Notes under the pieces: generated by a model
Database searches by the model: none
What the model was told of the DNA's origin: nothing
The model's input: the letters and a program-made list of their open reading frames with translations, nothing else
Program-made: the position numbers and the translations under genes
Part shown: one piece after another, positions 35,301 through 47,380 of the stretch
Layout of the letters: every line of letters begins with the position of its first letter
How positions within the stretch are numbered: the stretch's first letter is position 1
NCBI GenBank assembly: GCA_036346225.1
Contig: JARFIW010001215.1
Coordinates: 6,462,501-6,526,500 of the forward strand
From: Platerodrilus igneus
Taxonomy: Eukaryota; Arthropoda; Insecta; Coleoptera; Lycidae
Direction: 5' to 3'
DNA: 64,000 nt

Positions 35301-37321
35301 CGTGGTGTCTAGATTTGCCCCTAAAAATACAGCAAGTATAGAAAACCCTTAATCATCATTTAGATTTACCGCTAATTTACCCCTACTCCATGCATCCTTT
35401 TTTAGTTGCGTGAAATTTGTAGATATTTGGCAGTGATTTTTTTTTGGTTCAAAGTGAATTATGGTGCTTCTCTTACTAAATTTATCTTACCTAATTTATA
35501 CATATGAGACTTTTGCTTGTTAAATTTGAATGTAATGGTTATTTTATCGTGTTACTATTTCTGTGCAAGTTTTTATACTTAGTAAATGGAGTAGGTTTTC
35601 AAAACGAATTCATGTAATTTGCATAGTTTCGGAATATTGAATAAGGAACTCAATTAATGTGTGTGTTTGTGATATGCTAATTAATGGTTTTTATTTGCAA
35701 GTTTATGAAAGGAAATGTACTAAATTATTTCAGTGCAGTAGTACATAGTTGTAATACTAGAGGTAATGGTATTTTTTACATAAAACCGAAACATGCAATT
35801 TCTGTTCTTAATGGAATAATGAGACATGGCAAAATCCTTGCTGATGCTCTAGTTCTATTAATCCATTAAAAAAAATTAAGTACAGAACTTGAGAAATGAA
35901 CCTAGTAAAATGCTTGAGTCCGAACTCGACATTTTATTAGTTGTTGATTTTTTTAGTATTGTCTGGAGAAAATTGTTTGGTATTTGCGATAGCCAAAAAT
36001 TAAGAGCAGTTGCTGAAGGTTTTATCATTATTTCTGTGTATTAGAAGCTATATAAATAACTTTTATAGATGGAGTTATATTACACAACATGTAGAGATCT
36101 AAGAAATTTGTATGACAAAGACCAGGAAATACATAAAAATAATTTATTTTGGTTTTATCATTATTTTTAGCAACAATACAACAATTGTGTGTATGGGAAA
36201 GAAGTTATATTACAGTAATGAGACTCATAAATTTCAAGAAGCTTTACTATTTTACCTTGATTTTTTTCGCATTCTAATTTTATGGTTTAAATACTTGCAA
36301 ACTCATGTACCATTGAATCTAATATTTAATAATATCTGTACTACGATAAATTTTTTTCCCGTTAATAGCTTAAATTTTTATAATTAAAATTATACATTAA
36401 AGCAGAAATTGTAAGTTATATAACAAAATAAGGAGTGAGCAAAGTGAAAATGGATTACGTATAACCATGTGTCATAACAGTCATTCGGATTTGATTTAAT
36501 GTCGTATATTAGTAGCATATTAATAATATGTTATGTAAGCTTTGTCCTAAATTACATAATTTACAGATTTTGTTTGGTATTGTGCTATAATTAATTGTAC
36601 ATGGCTAAAAATCATGCGTGCTACCAAATCTATTATTCCATGGTACATATTGTGTTGTATATACAAATCAGAGTTTCACTTTCAACACTTTCACTAAAAT
36701 CTTTTTTCTTTAGTTAACTGGAGGCTAATGCATGCGTTTATAGTTACTTTTATTAATGTGTAATGATTATAAATTGCTATAATTAAATCTGATACAGTCG
36801 TATACAGTACATCTTACGTGCATTTTATTGAAAGGACTTTTACTTTTCAATAGAAAGTAAATGTTTAAAAGATTGACAAGGTTTTGTTTTAAAACGATTC
36901 TCTTTGTTATACCAGAGGATTGTTTAATTAGTAGCAAGCATCTTGCATAATTTTTATTTTGAAGTATGACCTACTTTATATTGTACCTTAATTTTACTTT
37001 ATTTGATTCTTCAAATGTGGTTTTAAAGGACTACCAATAGTTACTATAAATATTACATAATTTTTCATTACGTTATGTAATTAGGCGTGCTCGACTGAAG
37101 TTGTATTTAAATGAGTGTAGTTTACAATTTATCAGAATGTTATGTTCATGTTCGATTTTTCTACAAACAAGAGCGTAATTAAAATTGCCAGAAGTTTAAA
37201 TTATGTAGTTTTAAATATCAACTTGTAAGTTGTTGTGCTGATTTTTAAATGCTTTGAAAGAGTATTCTCTTACTGATGATCTCATATAGGCGTAGGTATT
37301 CTTTGGCATGAAGACGTTAAA
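35301..37321. other. No recognised gene
   Basis: AT-rich. The plus-strand frame 35684-35869 contains NYFSAVVHSCNTRGNGIFYI, which faintly recalls the 'H-NTR' C-terminal region of Jockey/CR1-type LINEs. That similarity is too weak to call. Confidence 0.35.
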
Positions 37322-37998
37322 ATATTATTATTATTATTATTTGTTTTTCTTCTCAGATAGTTATATCTGGTTTTAGTGGACAACCCCATTAACTGTTCTC
37401 ACATGAGCTTTCTCTTTATCTGTAGGTTATATAATGCATTTAGAAATTTTCTAATGATTCACATGTATCGAGTATGACTGATTTTTGTAGAAAGTGTTTG
37501 GATGTAGTTTTGGTTTTTGGATGTATTGGTGTATGTTGTTTGATATAACTCTTGTGCTCGATAATATGATCGGAATTATTTCTACTTTATTTTGGTGTCA
37601 CATGTCTTTGATTTCTTCAGCTGGTTGTTTGTATTTTTCTATTTTTTCTCGTGTCTTCTTCTGTATACACCTATCTCCCGATTTACAAGGTACTTGTTTT
37701 AAACGTTCTCGCTTTTACACGGTTTTCCAAATAAGTTTTTTTTTGTTTTTATCGCACTCTACTAAATGCTACTGTGATTGAACACGTGCGCTGTGTACAC
37801 ATCTCATGGGGAATCCCGAGCTTATGTGCTGAGTTGCTGCACACGCTCACTGTGTCTGTATTTCTTCGCATAAAATTAAAGTTTTATCTACGGAAAATTG
37901 TACATATTTGAGTGAAAGTTTCACAGTTTCAGAAAGATTTAATTTTCCATATTCGTAAATTACAAGTGAGTGCATAATTTAGATTATTATAAATCAAC

Positions 37999-38379
37999 GG
38001 CTGTGATTAAAGTGAAATTCAGAGGGAAAAAATGCGGGAAATTTTGGAGGGAAATGATGGCAATTTACCAAATAGGTTTAATTAAAATAAAAAAATTAAA
38101 ACATTTTAATTTGAAAAAAAATTAATTAAAACAGTCTAGTTATGGTGAATTAAAACAACTGATTCTTTTATTAAAGGTATAATTTTGTTCTTATTTGGCG
38201 CTTACTTGCAAATTAATGAAAAAACCAATTACATTATGTAATTTGTTGATTTTCTTTAGTTAATCAATAAACATTAGGTAGAATTCTCTTACGCTTATTT
38301 AATAAAAAATAAAAGTTTTTAATTTTCCCTCCAAAATTTCCCGCATTTTTTCCCTCTGAATTTTACTTTAATCACAGCC
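37999..38379. mobile_element. 381-bp inverted-repeat element (MITE) inside Tigger
   Basis: Inverted repeats of about 55 bp with very few differences start GGCTGTGATTAAAGT and include GGGAAAAAATGCGGGAAATT. The middle is AT-rich and non-coding. The flanks AAATCAAC (37991-37998) and AAATTAGC (38380-38387) match in 6 of 8 positions, which could be a worn 8-bp hAT-type target duplication. It lies 36 bp upstream of the transposase ATG, in the 5' untranslated region. Confidence 0.8.
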
Positions 38380-38415
38380 AAATTAGCATAAATTTAAAAA
38401 AATTATAGGCTTATA

Positions 38416-40121
38416 ATGAAGAAAGAAGTTAAAAGAAAAGTTATTTCTTTAGAAACTAAAATCGAAATTTTGGATCGCTTACGAAAGGGAGATAGAGTAG
38501 TAGATGTTGCAAAATCATATAGCATGAACGAAGCTACAATAAGAACTATTAGAACAAATGAAAACACAATTAGAAAGAGTGTTGCAGCTGGCAATACCAC
38601 GAGTATGGGCACAACATCATACACCAGAAATATCGCAATGGAGAAAATGGAGAAAGCGTTAATGCTTTGGATAGAAGATCAAACACAAAAAAAGAGTACC
38701 CATTGATACAAGCGCAATAACAAATAAAGCTTTACGAATTTACGAAAAGATTGTAGAGCAATTACCATCTTCTTCTTCAACTGAAAAGAAGCCAAATTTT
38801 TTGGCAAGTCATGGCTGGTTTGAAAGATTTAAAATAAGACATTCTTTACACAGCTTAAAATTAAAAGGTGAACTGGCTTCTGGCGACGTAGATGCAGTCC
38901 AAGAATATCCAGCAAATTTTGCAGAAATTATTAACGACACCCCTGATCAGGTTTTCAATGCTGATGAGTCAGGGTTATTCTGGAAAAAAATGCCTGAAAG
39001 GACTTACGTCTCAAAATTTTATAAATCGACTAGTGGTCATAAAGCAGGCAAAAGATCGCATAACAATTCTTTTCTGTAGCAATGCTTCAGGAGATTATAT
39101 TATGAAACCATTAGTGATTAACAAATCAAAAATGCCCCGTGCCTTTAAAGGAGTAAACATCGATAATCTTCTCGTTTATTGGAGGGCTAATAAGAAAGCG
39201 TGGGTTACTGCTGCAATGTTTACTGAATGGTTTCATGAATGTTTTATCCCAGATGCCAAAAAATATTTAAGTTCAAAGGGATTGCCTTTTAAAGTGCTTT
39301 TGTTAATTGACAATGCGTTGGGTCACCCACAAGATCTAGAATATGAGAACGTTGAAGTAAAATTTTTACCAAAAAATACAACTTCATTATTACAACCATT
39401 GGACCAAGGCATAATTTCTACTTTTAAAGCTTTGTACATAAAACGAGCCATTGCATATATTTTGGAATAAATGGAGAACAATGAATCGTTAACAGTTATT
39501 AGAGCTTGGAAAATTTTTACAATATTAGACTGTGTGAAGCATATTGCCTTATCATACACTGGGATTAAGCAAACAACGCTCAATAGCTGTTGGAAAGAAT
39601 TGTGGCCAAATGTAGTCAAAATTGAACATTCCATTTCAACGTTAAATGATGAATATTCGCAGATAGTACAGATGGCGCATTCATTGGGCGGAGAAGGTTT
39701 TGATGATTTTATTGATGATGATATCGCAGTGTTAATGGCTGATAAAGAACTAAGTGAGGATGATTTAGTTAACTTAGTTTGCGAAAGTGAGTCTGACAAA
39801 TCTGATGAAGAGGAATTAGTACCAGTAACATTCACTGCTAAAGTCATCCGCGAAGGACTCGCATTGGAAAGAAAGCTGGGTAATCATTTTATACAAAATG
39901 AAAGGGCTTTACGATTCCAACGTGACATAAAGTTTACAAAGATCTTACAACAAAATCCGAAGCAATTGTTAATAACCGATTTTATTACCATCTCTCATAA
40001 TGTAAATATTTCTGCTTCAAACATCGAATCGGCACAAATAACTTTGAGTGATGAAAGTGAATTCGAACCTTCGATCCCGAAAAAAAGAATGAGAGTAATT
40101 TCTGACAGTGATGAACGATAA
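38416..40121 (+). pseudogene. Tigger-type transposase, two frameshifts and one stop
   Basis: Pogo/Tigger transposases bind the element ends through CENP-B-like helix-turn-helix domains and cut with a DDD catalytic core. Frame 38416-38706 gives KRKVISLETKIEILDRLRKG and IRTIRTNENTIRKS, the N-terminal HTH. After a shift at about 38700 the CENP-B-type segment continues (LASHGWFERFKIRHSLHSLK), followed by the first catalytic Asp in VFNADESGLFWKKMPERTY. A second shift at about 39048 leads to 38892-39470 with SNASGDYIMKPLVI, the second Asp in LLIDNALGHP and the third in LLQPLDQGIIST; 30 residues separate the last two. A TAA at 39468-39470 interrupts the frame, which continues in phase to 40121 through a C-terminal acidic region. 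All three catalytic residues persist, so decay is modest. Confidence 0.9.
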
Positions 40122-40709
40122 TAAAACGCCTTTGGTTTTATTTTTTGTTCTTCTGTTTAATGTATTGTAATTAAATAAAAAAACAGTGTTTTCGTAATAT
40201 ATTACATATTTTAACCTGTCAATGCATTTTATTTTTATTTCTGTGTACACCTAAAAATATTGAAAAATCACAACTGTTAAATAGCAAAATTATGCATTTT
40301 CTGCAAGCTTTTCGATTTACACGGCTTTGACTTGAAAATTTGTAATTTTTGATTTATACGTTTTTCTCAGGAACGTATCTACCGTGTAAATCGGGGATAG
40401 GTGTATTGGGTGTGTTTGGGATAGATATTTCTATTAGTTGTGCAATGTCTGGTTTGTTGTGTGGTATTGTTTTCTCAGTTTAATGCTTTTGTTCCAATAT
40501 AGCTTGTGTTCTGTGTTTTCAAGCATGTTTTGCGGTGTGTATTTGTATATTGGTGTATGTTCTTTTGTGAATTTGTGTTGTAGGGCTAGTTGTTAGTGTA
40601 TTATTTTGCGGTGTTGCCATGTCGTTTGATGTATTCTGTGTTTGCTAGTATTGGGCATGCGTTGTGATGAGTTCTGTTGTTTCTATTTGTTGTTTGATAG
40701 TCTACATTT

Positions 40710-43215
40710 GAGGGGTCTAGTTACAAAAGTCACATTCTCTCACATAATCAAATATCGTGAAATTAGGTAAAACTTCTGTGCGATTATTCTAAAATGTTAT
40801 TGTTATAATTATATACCAAAAATTGAAGAAAAAACAAATTTGATCAGTGTATAAAAATATAAATTAAGAACATTCCAAATGCAAGTATTTTACGTGGTTG
40901 ATTGGAGAATGTAAATTTTCTAACTTTTTTAGCAATTGTTCTCTAGAAACAATTTCATTATTATTATATAAACATAAAACTCTAGAAATTAATATGGTTT
41001 ATTTCTAAAAATCAAACACAAAAATTTAAATTGACAAAATATTTAAAGTCTAGGATCAACCTCTTCTCGAGGCTCCCATATTATTTCAGTTTGTTTGTTT
41101 CAGCTATTTTTCGGCATCAGCAAGAATGTGTTTATAAAAACCTAATTCAAGCTCTTTGTTATCTCTCCACTCTATTCTATAATGCATTGATAAGAGAATG
41201 TTAACATCGTTTTCTTTTCTACTTGTAGAGAATTTCTTTCTTTTATTACTTTTTAAACCGCAATACAGATTTCCCTCTCTTGCAGATACTTTTGGTGCAC
41301 TTACACTATTGTTGTAGTATGGTTCACCCTGGAGCAGCACATCATTGTTTCTAGATGATCTTTTTAAAAGGATTCGTTTACTTTGGTAAAACTCAAAATG
41401 CCATGTTGTAGACAGTTTTATAATAGTCTTTTTAGCATCTTTCCAATTAAAATTCTAGCAATTGCTTCCCGGATTTTTTACAGTGGCAAAATTTGAAAAA
41501 ATTTCATTATATTCCTCTGGCAATAGCATCATTTCGTGACTTTTTATTTCTTTTCCTTAATTCAAATACTCTATCAGGTGGAAAGTAGCTGTGACTGGTC
41601 AGGGGAAAATGATTTCTACTTCTTTTATGTTTCGAGGGGCAGAATTCATGAACCATGAACAAACGATTGTTACCAATATAGAATTTTTATTTTGATCCCA
41701 CAACCATCACATATTAACCTTATTTTGGTAAACTGTGAGTCAGCAGTTTGAAGAGAATTGTAAATATATGACACAATCGCATTGGAGACTTTCGCAAATT
41801 GATTTTAGTCCAACAGTATGATGTTATACTGTTTGTAGGGTCAGTTTGCCTTTCGAATTTCTCTGAACAACAATAAAATTGCAGATATAGGACCTGTCTA
41901 CTGTAGTACGTCGTCTGATCAAGAACTTCGGGAGAGGTTGATTTTTTTGACAATCAAACGATAAAATCAATAGGTCTTCTTTATTTTGTCTTAGAAGTGC
42001 ATAGAAGGTGTTAGCTCTTAGTTTGTACAAACGTTTTTTAGTAATTGTTTGTTTTACATCTTAGTCTTTAGTTGTTCTAATTTTTTCATTCAGTTCTAAA
42101 CACGTTGAACAAACGTCCTGTACGAGGATTACCAAAAGCAAGATTGTATACAGTATCAAATATTTTTAAAATAACTTTCGGTTACTAGATTTCTTTCATA
42201 CATCCTGTACAGTTTCTTAATGTTTAGTTCTGAAGATATTCGTGATAAAGTTGAGGAATGACGATAAAATCCTTAACAGACTGTTTCTTTGTCTCATAAC
42301 GATCCATTTTTCTATAGCCACCTTTGATTTCATACAGTAATTGACCGGTCTCATAATATCTTTTTGCTAACAGATTCAAACGAAATCTAGAAGCATTCAA
42401 AATACCTAAAAAGGTATTCTTCGCATTTGAGCACCAGGTACAAAATATTCGGAATGACAATCTGGCATATTGTACCGATCATTTTTCGGTGGGTGCCTTT
42501 TCTTGTTTCGTTTCAATATATTTTAGCAAAAATTTATTTTGATCAATTTTACAATTTTAATGATAAAAATTCTTGTGAAACTTATGAATTTTGTTCATTT
42601 TTAGAGTTTTACATTTTAGTGCACAGTCTTTGTGATTGCATTTTGGTGGGTCATGGAGCGTTTTTGAATAACACCTGAATAATAATATAATGTTAAGTAA
42701 ACAATAACGTAGAAAATTGTACCTTTTTAATTTAACAATGTTACATTTCCACTTTTCAGGAATTCATTTAGGCTGTTTTGATCTAGAACCTTCAGCTGGT
42801 TGGACATGCTCTTCCATATTTTGAGTGGTATTAAAGTACTTCAATTAATAAACTTGGAACATTAGTCGCTATTCACTCTTGTTAAAGTCGTTGTAGAAAG
42901 TATTTTAATTTATTTTAACAATAAATAATTATCAATTATCCACAATATTTTAATAAAAACGGATCAACCAAAATGTGTCTAGTATAAACAATTCACTTAC
43001 AATGTGTAACCCAAAAACCCTAACCCAAACTAACCATCTGGTGAAGAATGTGGGTTTTGTAACTAACTTGCATTTTTAATCTTATTGGCATGAAAGTTTC
43101 TTCTGTGCAGAATACTGTTTTAGGAATTTGTAAACTTTAAATTTTTCTACAAGATGACCCTAATAACTAATTTTTCATAAAAAGTGGGGAATGTGACTTT
43201 TTAACTAAACCCCTC
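40710..43215 (-). mobile_element. DNA transposon with 4-bp ATTT target duplication (Sola-like?)
   Basis: The ends are inverted repeats: GAGGGGTCTAGTTACAAAAG TCACATTC at the left and, on the opposite strand at the right, GAGGGGTTTAGTTAAAAAGT CACATTC. ATTT flanks both sides (40706-40709, 43216-43219). The length is 2,506 bp. It sits inside the R4-like LINE. The 4-bp target duplication and transposase style suggest the Sola superfamily, but this assignment is an inference. Confidence 0.7.
41104..42460 (-). pseudogene. Transposase of the 2.5-kb element, degraded
   Basis: Minus-strand segments 42460-42224 (TFLGILNASRFRLNLLAKRY, YETGQ, KKQSVKDFI), 42030-41824 (KLRANTFYALL, ILSFDCQKNQPLPK), 41953-41720 (DQTTYYSRQVLYLQFY, SYCWTK) and 41340-41104 (IEWRDNKELELGFYKH) come in the order of a recurrent insect protein type. 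That type has an N-terminal helical DNA-binding-like region, then a nuclease-like domain with FDCQKN and 'D--AYYSRQ' boxes. I associate such proteins with DNA transposons but cannot name the family with certainty. Frame changes and stops between the pieces show it is inactive. Its position centred between inverted repeats supports its role as the element's transposase. Confidence 0.55.
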
Positions 43216-44601
43216 ATTTGTCTGTTGTTATGTTGAGGTTTTTGCTTATGTGTTTACTGTAATAGTGTGTTGATTGTCTAGTCTGGTATCGCTATCACGA
43301 AGTCCCGTGTTTCACTGAAATGTTGCCTTTCTTGAGCCATGTGTTTGATGCTTCTTTGTCTATATGTGGTTGTGTTAGGTAGTGGGGATGTTTTCTGTGT
43401 AGTGTTCTTTTCTTCCAGTTTTCTTACTTTGTGTGTTTTTGTGATTTATTCTATGGGATTGAAAGTACTGTTGTTAAGTTGTAGTCGTGTGGCTGATATG
43501 TTTGCGGATATGATCGCTTTGTGTATGTCACTCGTTTCTGCTCTTTTTTTATGTAGTTTCTTAGATTATCTGTTTATTTACTGCACATCTCTTATATCGA
43601 TGAATCCTCTTCGTCTGTCTTTTCTATCGAGCGAGAATCTTTCTATAGCTGAGTGGTTATGGTGTATTCTGTATTTATAACATTGTGATTGCCAGTATGT
43701 TGAGTGCTTCCAGGTCAGTATTGCTTTATAATATTATGCTAAAAGAATAGGTTAGTATGGGTATTGCATATTTGTTTGTTTCTATTGTTTTGTTCTTGCT
43801 GTTAGTTCTGTTTTGAGTATTTTACTAAGTATTTGTTTCTATTTCTGTATCAGTTCTTTTTTCATTTGTGAGTGTTCTATTCCTAGTTTTTGTTTGTATC
43901 ATAGATATATGTATGTGTCCGTGGTGTTCATTGCTTGTATGTGATTGTTATTGTTTAGCGTTTAGTTTTTTTGTTGTGTTAGTTTATCTTTTATTATACT
44001 GTTTTTCTTACATTTGTCTGTTCCAAAGGTCATTTTTATGTCGTTGCTATATGTTTCTGTTATTTTTAGTAGGTAGTTGAGTCGTGTGTTTGTTGATGCT
44101 ATTAGTTTGAGGTCGTCCATATGTTGAAGGTAAGCTATTTTGTGTGGTGTGTACCTGTGATATTGTATCCATATTTTGTGTTGTTTAGTATGCTCAATAG
44201 TGGGTTTAATACTAGACAGAACTCTAAAGCACTTAGGGTATATGCCTCTTCTCATCTCTATTGGTCTCATTTTTACGTTACCTATGTTTGTTTTTATTAT
44301 TAGTGTTGTATTTCAGTTTTTCATTATTGTAGCTAGGAATTTTATTAATGTTGTTTTACTTTGTATATTTGTAATATGAGTATTAGCCACGAGTTGGGTA
44401 TGCTGTCGTATGCCTTCTGGTAGTCTATGTATGCATAGTGTAAAGCTCTTTTTTTAATTTTAGCTTGCGTGTTGCTTCTGTGTCTATTATCAGTTGCTCT
44501 TTACATCCTCGTGTTTCTTTGTTGCATCCTTTTTTGTTTTTTGTGTATTAAGTTGTTTTGTTTTGCATGTGTGACTAGTTTTTGTGTTATTATGGATATT
44601 A
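43178..44601. repeat. 1.4-kb duplication, copy 1 (R4-like LINE RT region)
   Basis: Collinear with 44853 to about 46200. Starts with the last 38 bp of the ATTT-flanked transposon and continues into LINE sequence. Its similarity ends at TTATGGATATTAG at about 44601. Confidence 0.9.
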
Positions 44602-44852
44602 GGTGTTACGTTCATTTTCGGCAATAATTGGTTATTTTATTTATATAAATCCTTTTCTAGTATTAAATTCTCCAACAATACCCGATATATTGTACCTGTT
44701 CAGATACGCTTGCTTTACCATAATTTTCGACTCAAATCCCTTGTTAATTCATTATCCGTTTGTATAAATTCCATGTCTATTGTTAAATCCTTCCGCATAA
44801 TTAATAATAAATACTCTTTCTAAGAATTTCTCAAGCGTAAATCTAATTGTTT
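44602..44852. other. 250-bp unique segment between duplicate copies
   Basis: AT-rich sequence with no match elsewhere in the window; no feature recognised. Confidence 0.4.
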
Positions 44853-46200
44853 CATAAAAGTGGACAATGTGACTTTTTAACTAAACCCTTCATTTAGTCT
44901 GTTGTTATCGTTGAGGTTTTTGCTTATGTGTTTACTGATAATAGTGTGTTGATTGTGTGGTCTGGTATCGCTATCAAAGTCCGTGTTTCACTAAAATGTC
45001 TGCCTTTCTTGAGCCAGTGTTTAATGTTTTTCGTTCAATATGTGGTTGTGTTAGGTATGAATGTTTTCGGTAGTGTTCTTTTCTTCGTTTTCTTACTTTG
45101 TGTGTTTTGTGATTTATTCTATGGGATTGAAAGTACTGTTGTTAAATTAGTCGTGTGGCTGATATGTTTGCGATATGATCGCTTTGTGTATGTCACTCGT
45201 TCTGCCTTTTATCAAGTAGTTTCTTAGATTATTGTTTGTTTCTGCACATCTTCATATCGATGAATCCTCTTGTTGTCATTCTATCAAGCGTGAATCTTTA
45301 TAGTTGAGTGGATGGTGTATTCTGTATTTATAACATTCTGATTGCAGTATGTTGAGTGCTTCCAGGTCAGTATTGCTTTATATATGCTAAAAGAATAGGT
45401 TAGTATGGGTATTGCATATTTGTTTTTTCTATTGTTTTGTTCTTGCTGTTAGTTCTGTTTTGAGTATTTTACGGTAGTCATTTGTTTCTATTTCTGTATC
45501 AGTTCTTCTTTCATTTGTGAGTGTTCTATTCCTTAGTTTGTTTGTATCATAGATATTGTATGTGTCGTGGTGTCATTGCTTGTATGTGATTGTTATTGTT
45601 TAGCGTTTAGTTTTTGTTGTGTTAGTTTACCTTTTATTATACTATTTTTCTTACATTTGTCTGTTCCAAAGGTCATTTTATGTCGTTGCTATATGTTTCT
45701 GTTATTTTAATAGGTGGTTGAGTCGTTGTTTGTTGATGCTATTAGTTTGAGGTCGTCCATATGCTGAAGGTGAGCTATTTTATGTGGTGTGTACCTGTGA
45801 TATTGTATCCATATTTTGTGTTGTTTAGTATGTCATAGTGTTTAATCTAGACAGAACTTAAGCACTTAGGTATATGCCTTTCTGCATCTCTAATTGGTCA
45901 TTTTAAATTACCTAATGTTTGTTTTATTATTAGTATCCTTTCAGTTTTCATTATTGTAGTCTCAGCATTTTATTATGTTGTGTTACTATTAATTTTAATT
46001 GATGTTTAGCCACGATTGGTATGCTTCGTATGCCTATTGGTAGTGTAATGTTGTGCATAGTGTAAAGCTTTTTTAATTTTAGTATGTGTATGCTTCTGTA
46101 GTCTATTATCAGTTGCTTTTACATCCTCGTGTTTCTTTGATTGAACATCCTTCTTATGTTGTTGTGTATTATGTTGTTTAATGTATGTGTGACTAGTTTG
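44853..46200. repeat. 1.4-kb duplication, copy 2
   Basis: Begins CATAAAAGTGGACAATGTGA, including the transposon's terminal repeat, then follows copy 1 base for base except for many 1-3 base deletions. For example, ATCACGAAGTCCCGTGTTTC in copy 1 is ATCAAAGTCCGTGTTTC here. The sequence continues leftward in the LINE sense (to 46778) beyond the duplicated part. Confidence 0.9.
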
Positions 46201-46318
46201 TGTTATTATGGATGTTAGCATTTTGTAAATTGTTGGTATGTATGTTATGGGGCGATATTTCAATGAGTTTTCTGTCTTTCTTATCTTTTGGTTTGAGATA
46301 TATTATTCCTTCAGTTAA

Positions 46319-46366
<48 letters not shown>

Positions 46367-46372
46367 TTGTAT
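46319..46372 (+). repeat. (TG)n microsatellite inside LINE coding sequence
   Basis: An uninterrupted GTGTGT tract of about 40 bases followed by TATGTGTGTTGTATGTG. It lies within the R4-like LINE; on the coding strand it reads as Thr-His repeats. Confidence 0.9.
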
Positions 46373-46778
46373 GTGTCGTGAATTTTTTTAGCCAGAAGTT
46401 TGCTATTTTTCATTGCCAAGTGCTTTCCAGTTGCGTGATTTGTTAATGGTTTGTATGATTTCTTCGTGCGTGATGATTATTTCTGCAATTTCCCTTATTG
46501 TATTGTATTTGTTTGTTTCTGTTTGGATCCATTGTGCATGCTGGTTGTGTTGTGTTGGGTTGGGCCTATTATGTTAGATTAGGTTGTTTATTATGATTTT
46601 AATTTGTTATAATTTTCTGAGATTTTTCTTTTATGTATTTATGTTAGTTGTCATGTCTTTTCTCAGTTTTAGTAATTTTGTTTGTATTCTGTGTTGCCAG
46701 AATGGTATCGTGTGTTTCTTTTGTTTGTTGTCTGTTGATTGTTTTTGTTTTGTGTGGATTCTTGTTGTGGCGAGAGCT

Positions 46779-47380
46779 TGTCACGGTATTCCGCGCAGAC
46801 AAGAACAAAAAATTAATGTAAGCAAAAAATTAGCCCATATCACGTTCCGCAACGAAAAAGAGAAAAGGATTCCAAATAGGTAATGTCATGCTAGCTAAAA
46901 CGTTGTAGAGTGGGGTGTGTCAGAAAGCAAGAAACAGGAAACCTTATTAAAGGAATTTTATTTACGAAATCTCTAGTTAAATACATGATCCGAAAAGAAC
47001 ATTTACAAAACCACCAGTTAAAAACATACTTCAAAGAAAACATCAACTCACTTATAAAATAATACTTATCCAAAGCATTAGCAGTACAAAAGTATACACA
47101 AAAATAATTTATACCTTTCTTTAATTACCTTAACCTAATTTTCTACCTCAACCCTAATGTATACATAAAACAAAAATTAAACAAACATATGTATAGTGAA
47201 CTGTTTTCAGTCCTGTGGCTATCCCGATATTAAATCTTTGATAGTCATAAAACTCTATACTTACGTATTGTTCACAAGTAACTCTTAATAAGTAAATACA
47301 AAAAATTAAAGTAATAGCAAACAACGGCGGTAAAGAAAAAACTATCTACATACGAAATGCATTTCGTCGCAGCTGTAACA
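46779..47380. repeat. LTR-like sequence (602 bp), copy 1
   Basis: Starts TGTCACGGTATTCC and ends GTCGCAGCTGTAACA; in the second copy (52380) the start reads TGTTACAG, which would pair exactly with CTGTAACA. TG...CA ends and recurrence elsewhere suggest an LTR. No matching partner was seen before R4-like sequence resumes at about 48620. Confidence 0.6.

Larger units (their letters stand above)
37668..40403 (+). mobile_element. Complete pogo/Tigger-family DNA transposon
   Basis: Terminal inverted repeats are CACCTATCTCCCGATTTACA at the left (37668) and, on the opposite strand at the right, CACCTATCCCCGATTTACAC. TA dinucleotides flank both ends (37666-37667, 40404-40405). The length is 2,736 bp including a 381-bp nested insert. 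It carries one transposase gene in the plus direction. It is inserted in the C-terminal part of the R4-like LINE. Confidence 0.9.
37400..46800 (-). pseudogene. R4/Dong-like reverse transcriptase, fragmented
   Basis: Minus-strand motifs in order. About 46400 has NFWLKKFHDTYNTH-like sequence, expanded by a CA repeat. About 46300 has LTEGIIYLKPKDKKDRK. 46263-46006 has KYRPITYIPTIYKMLTSIIT. 44270-43962 has RRGIYPK, then HMDDLKLIAS (catalytic-box equivalent) and MTFGTDKCKK; the same box recurs near 45750 in the duplicated copy. 37660-37400 is a C-terminal region resembling 'KYQ-L--EIK--W' and 'SVILDTCE'. The YRPIT-PT-YK and YMDDLKL-FG-DKC pattern is that of the R2/R4 LINE group. Stops, frameshifts, a microsatellite and insertions inactivate it. 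Confidence 0.6.

Noticed and set aside
43339..45227. Plus-strand Cys/Phe/Leu/Val-rich frames that look like membrane proteins
   Set aside because: They are antisense to R4-like LINE reverse-transcriptase sequence and come from its A/C-rich coding strand; the same stretch in the duplicate copy does not keep the frame.
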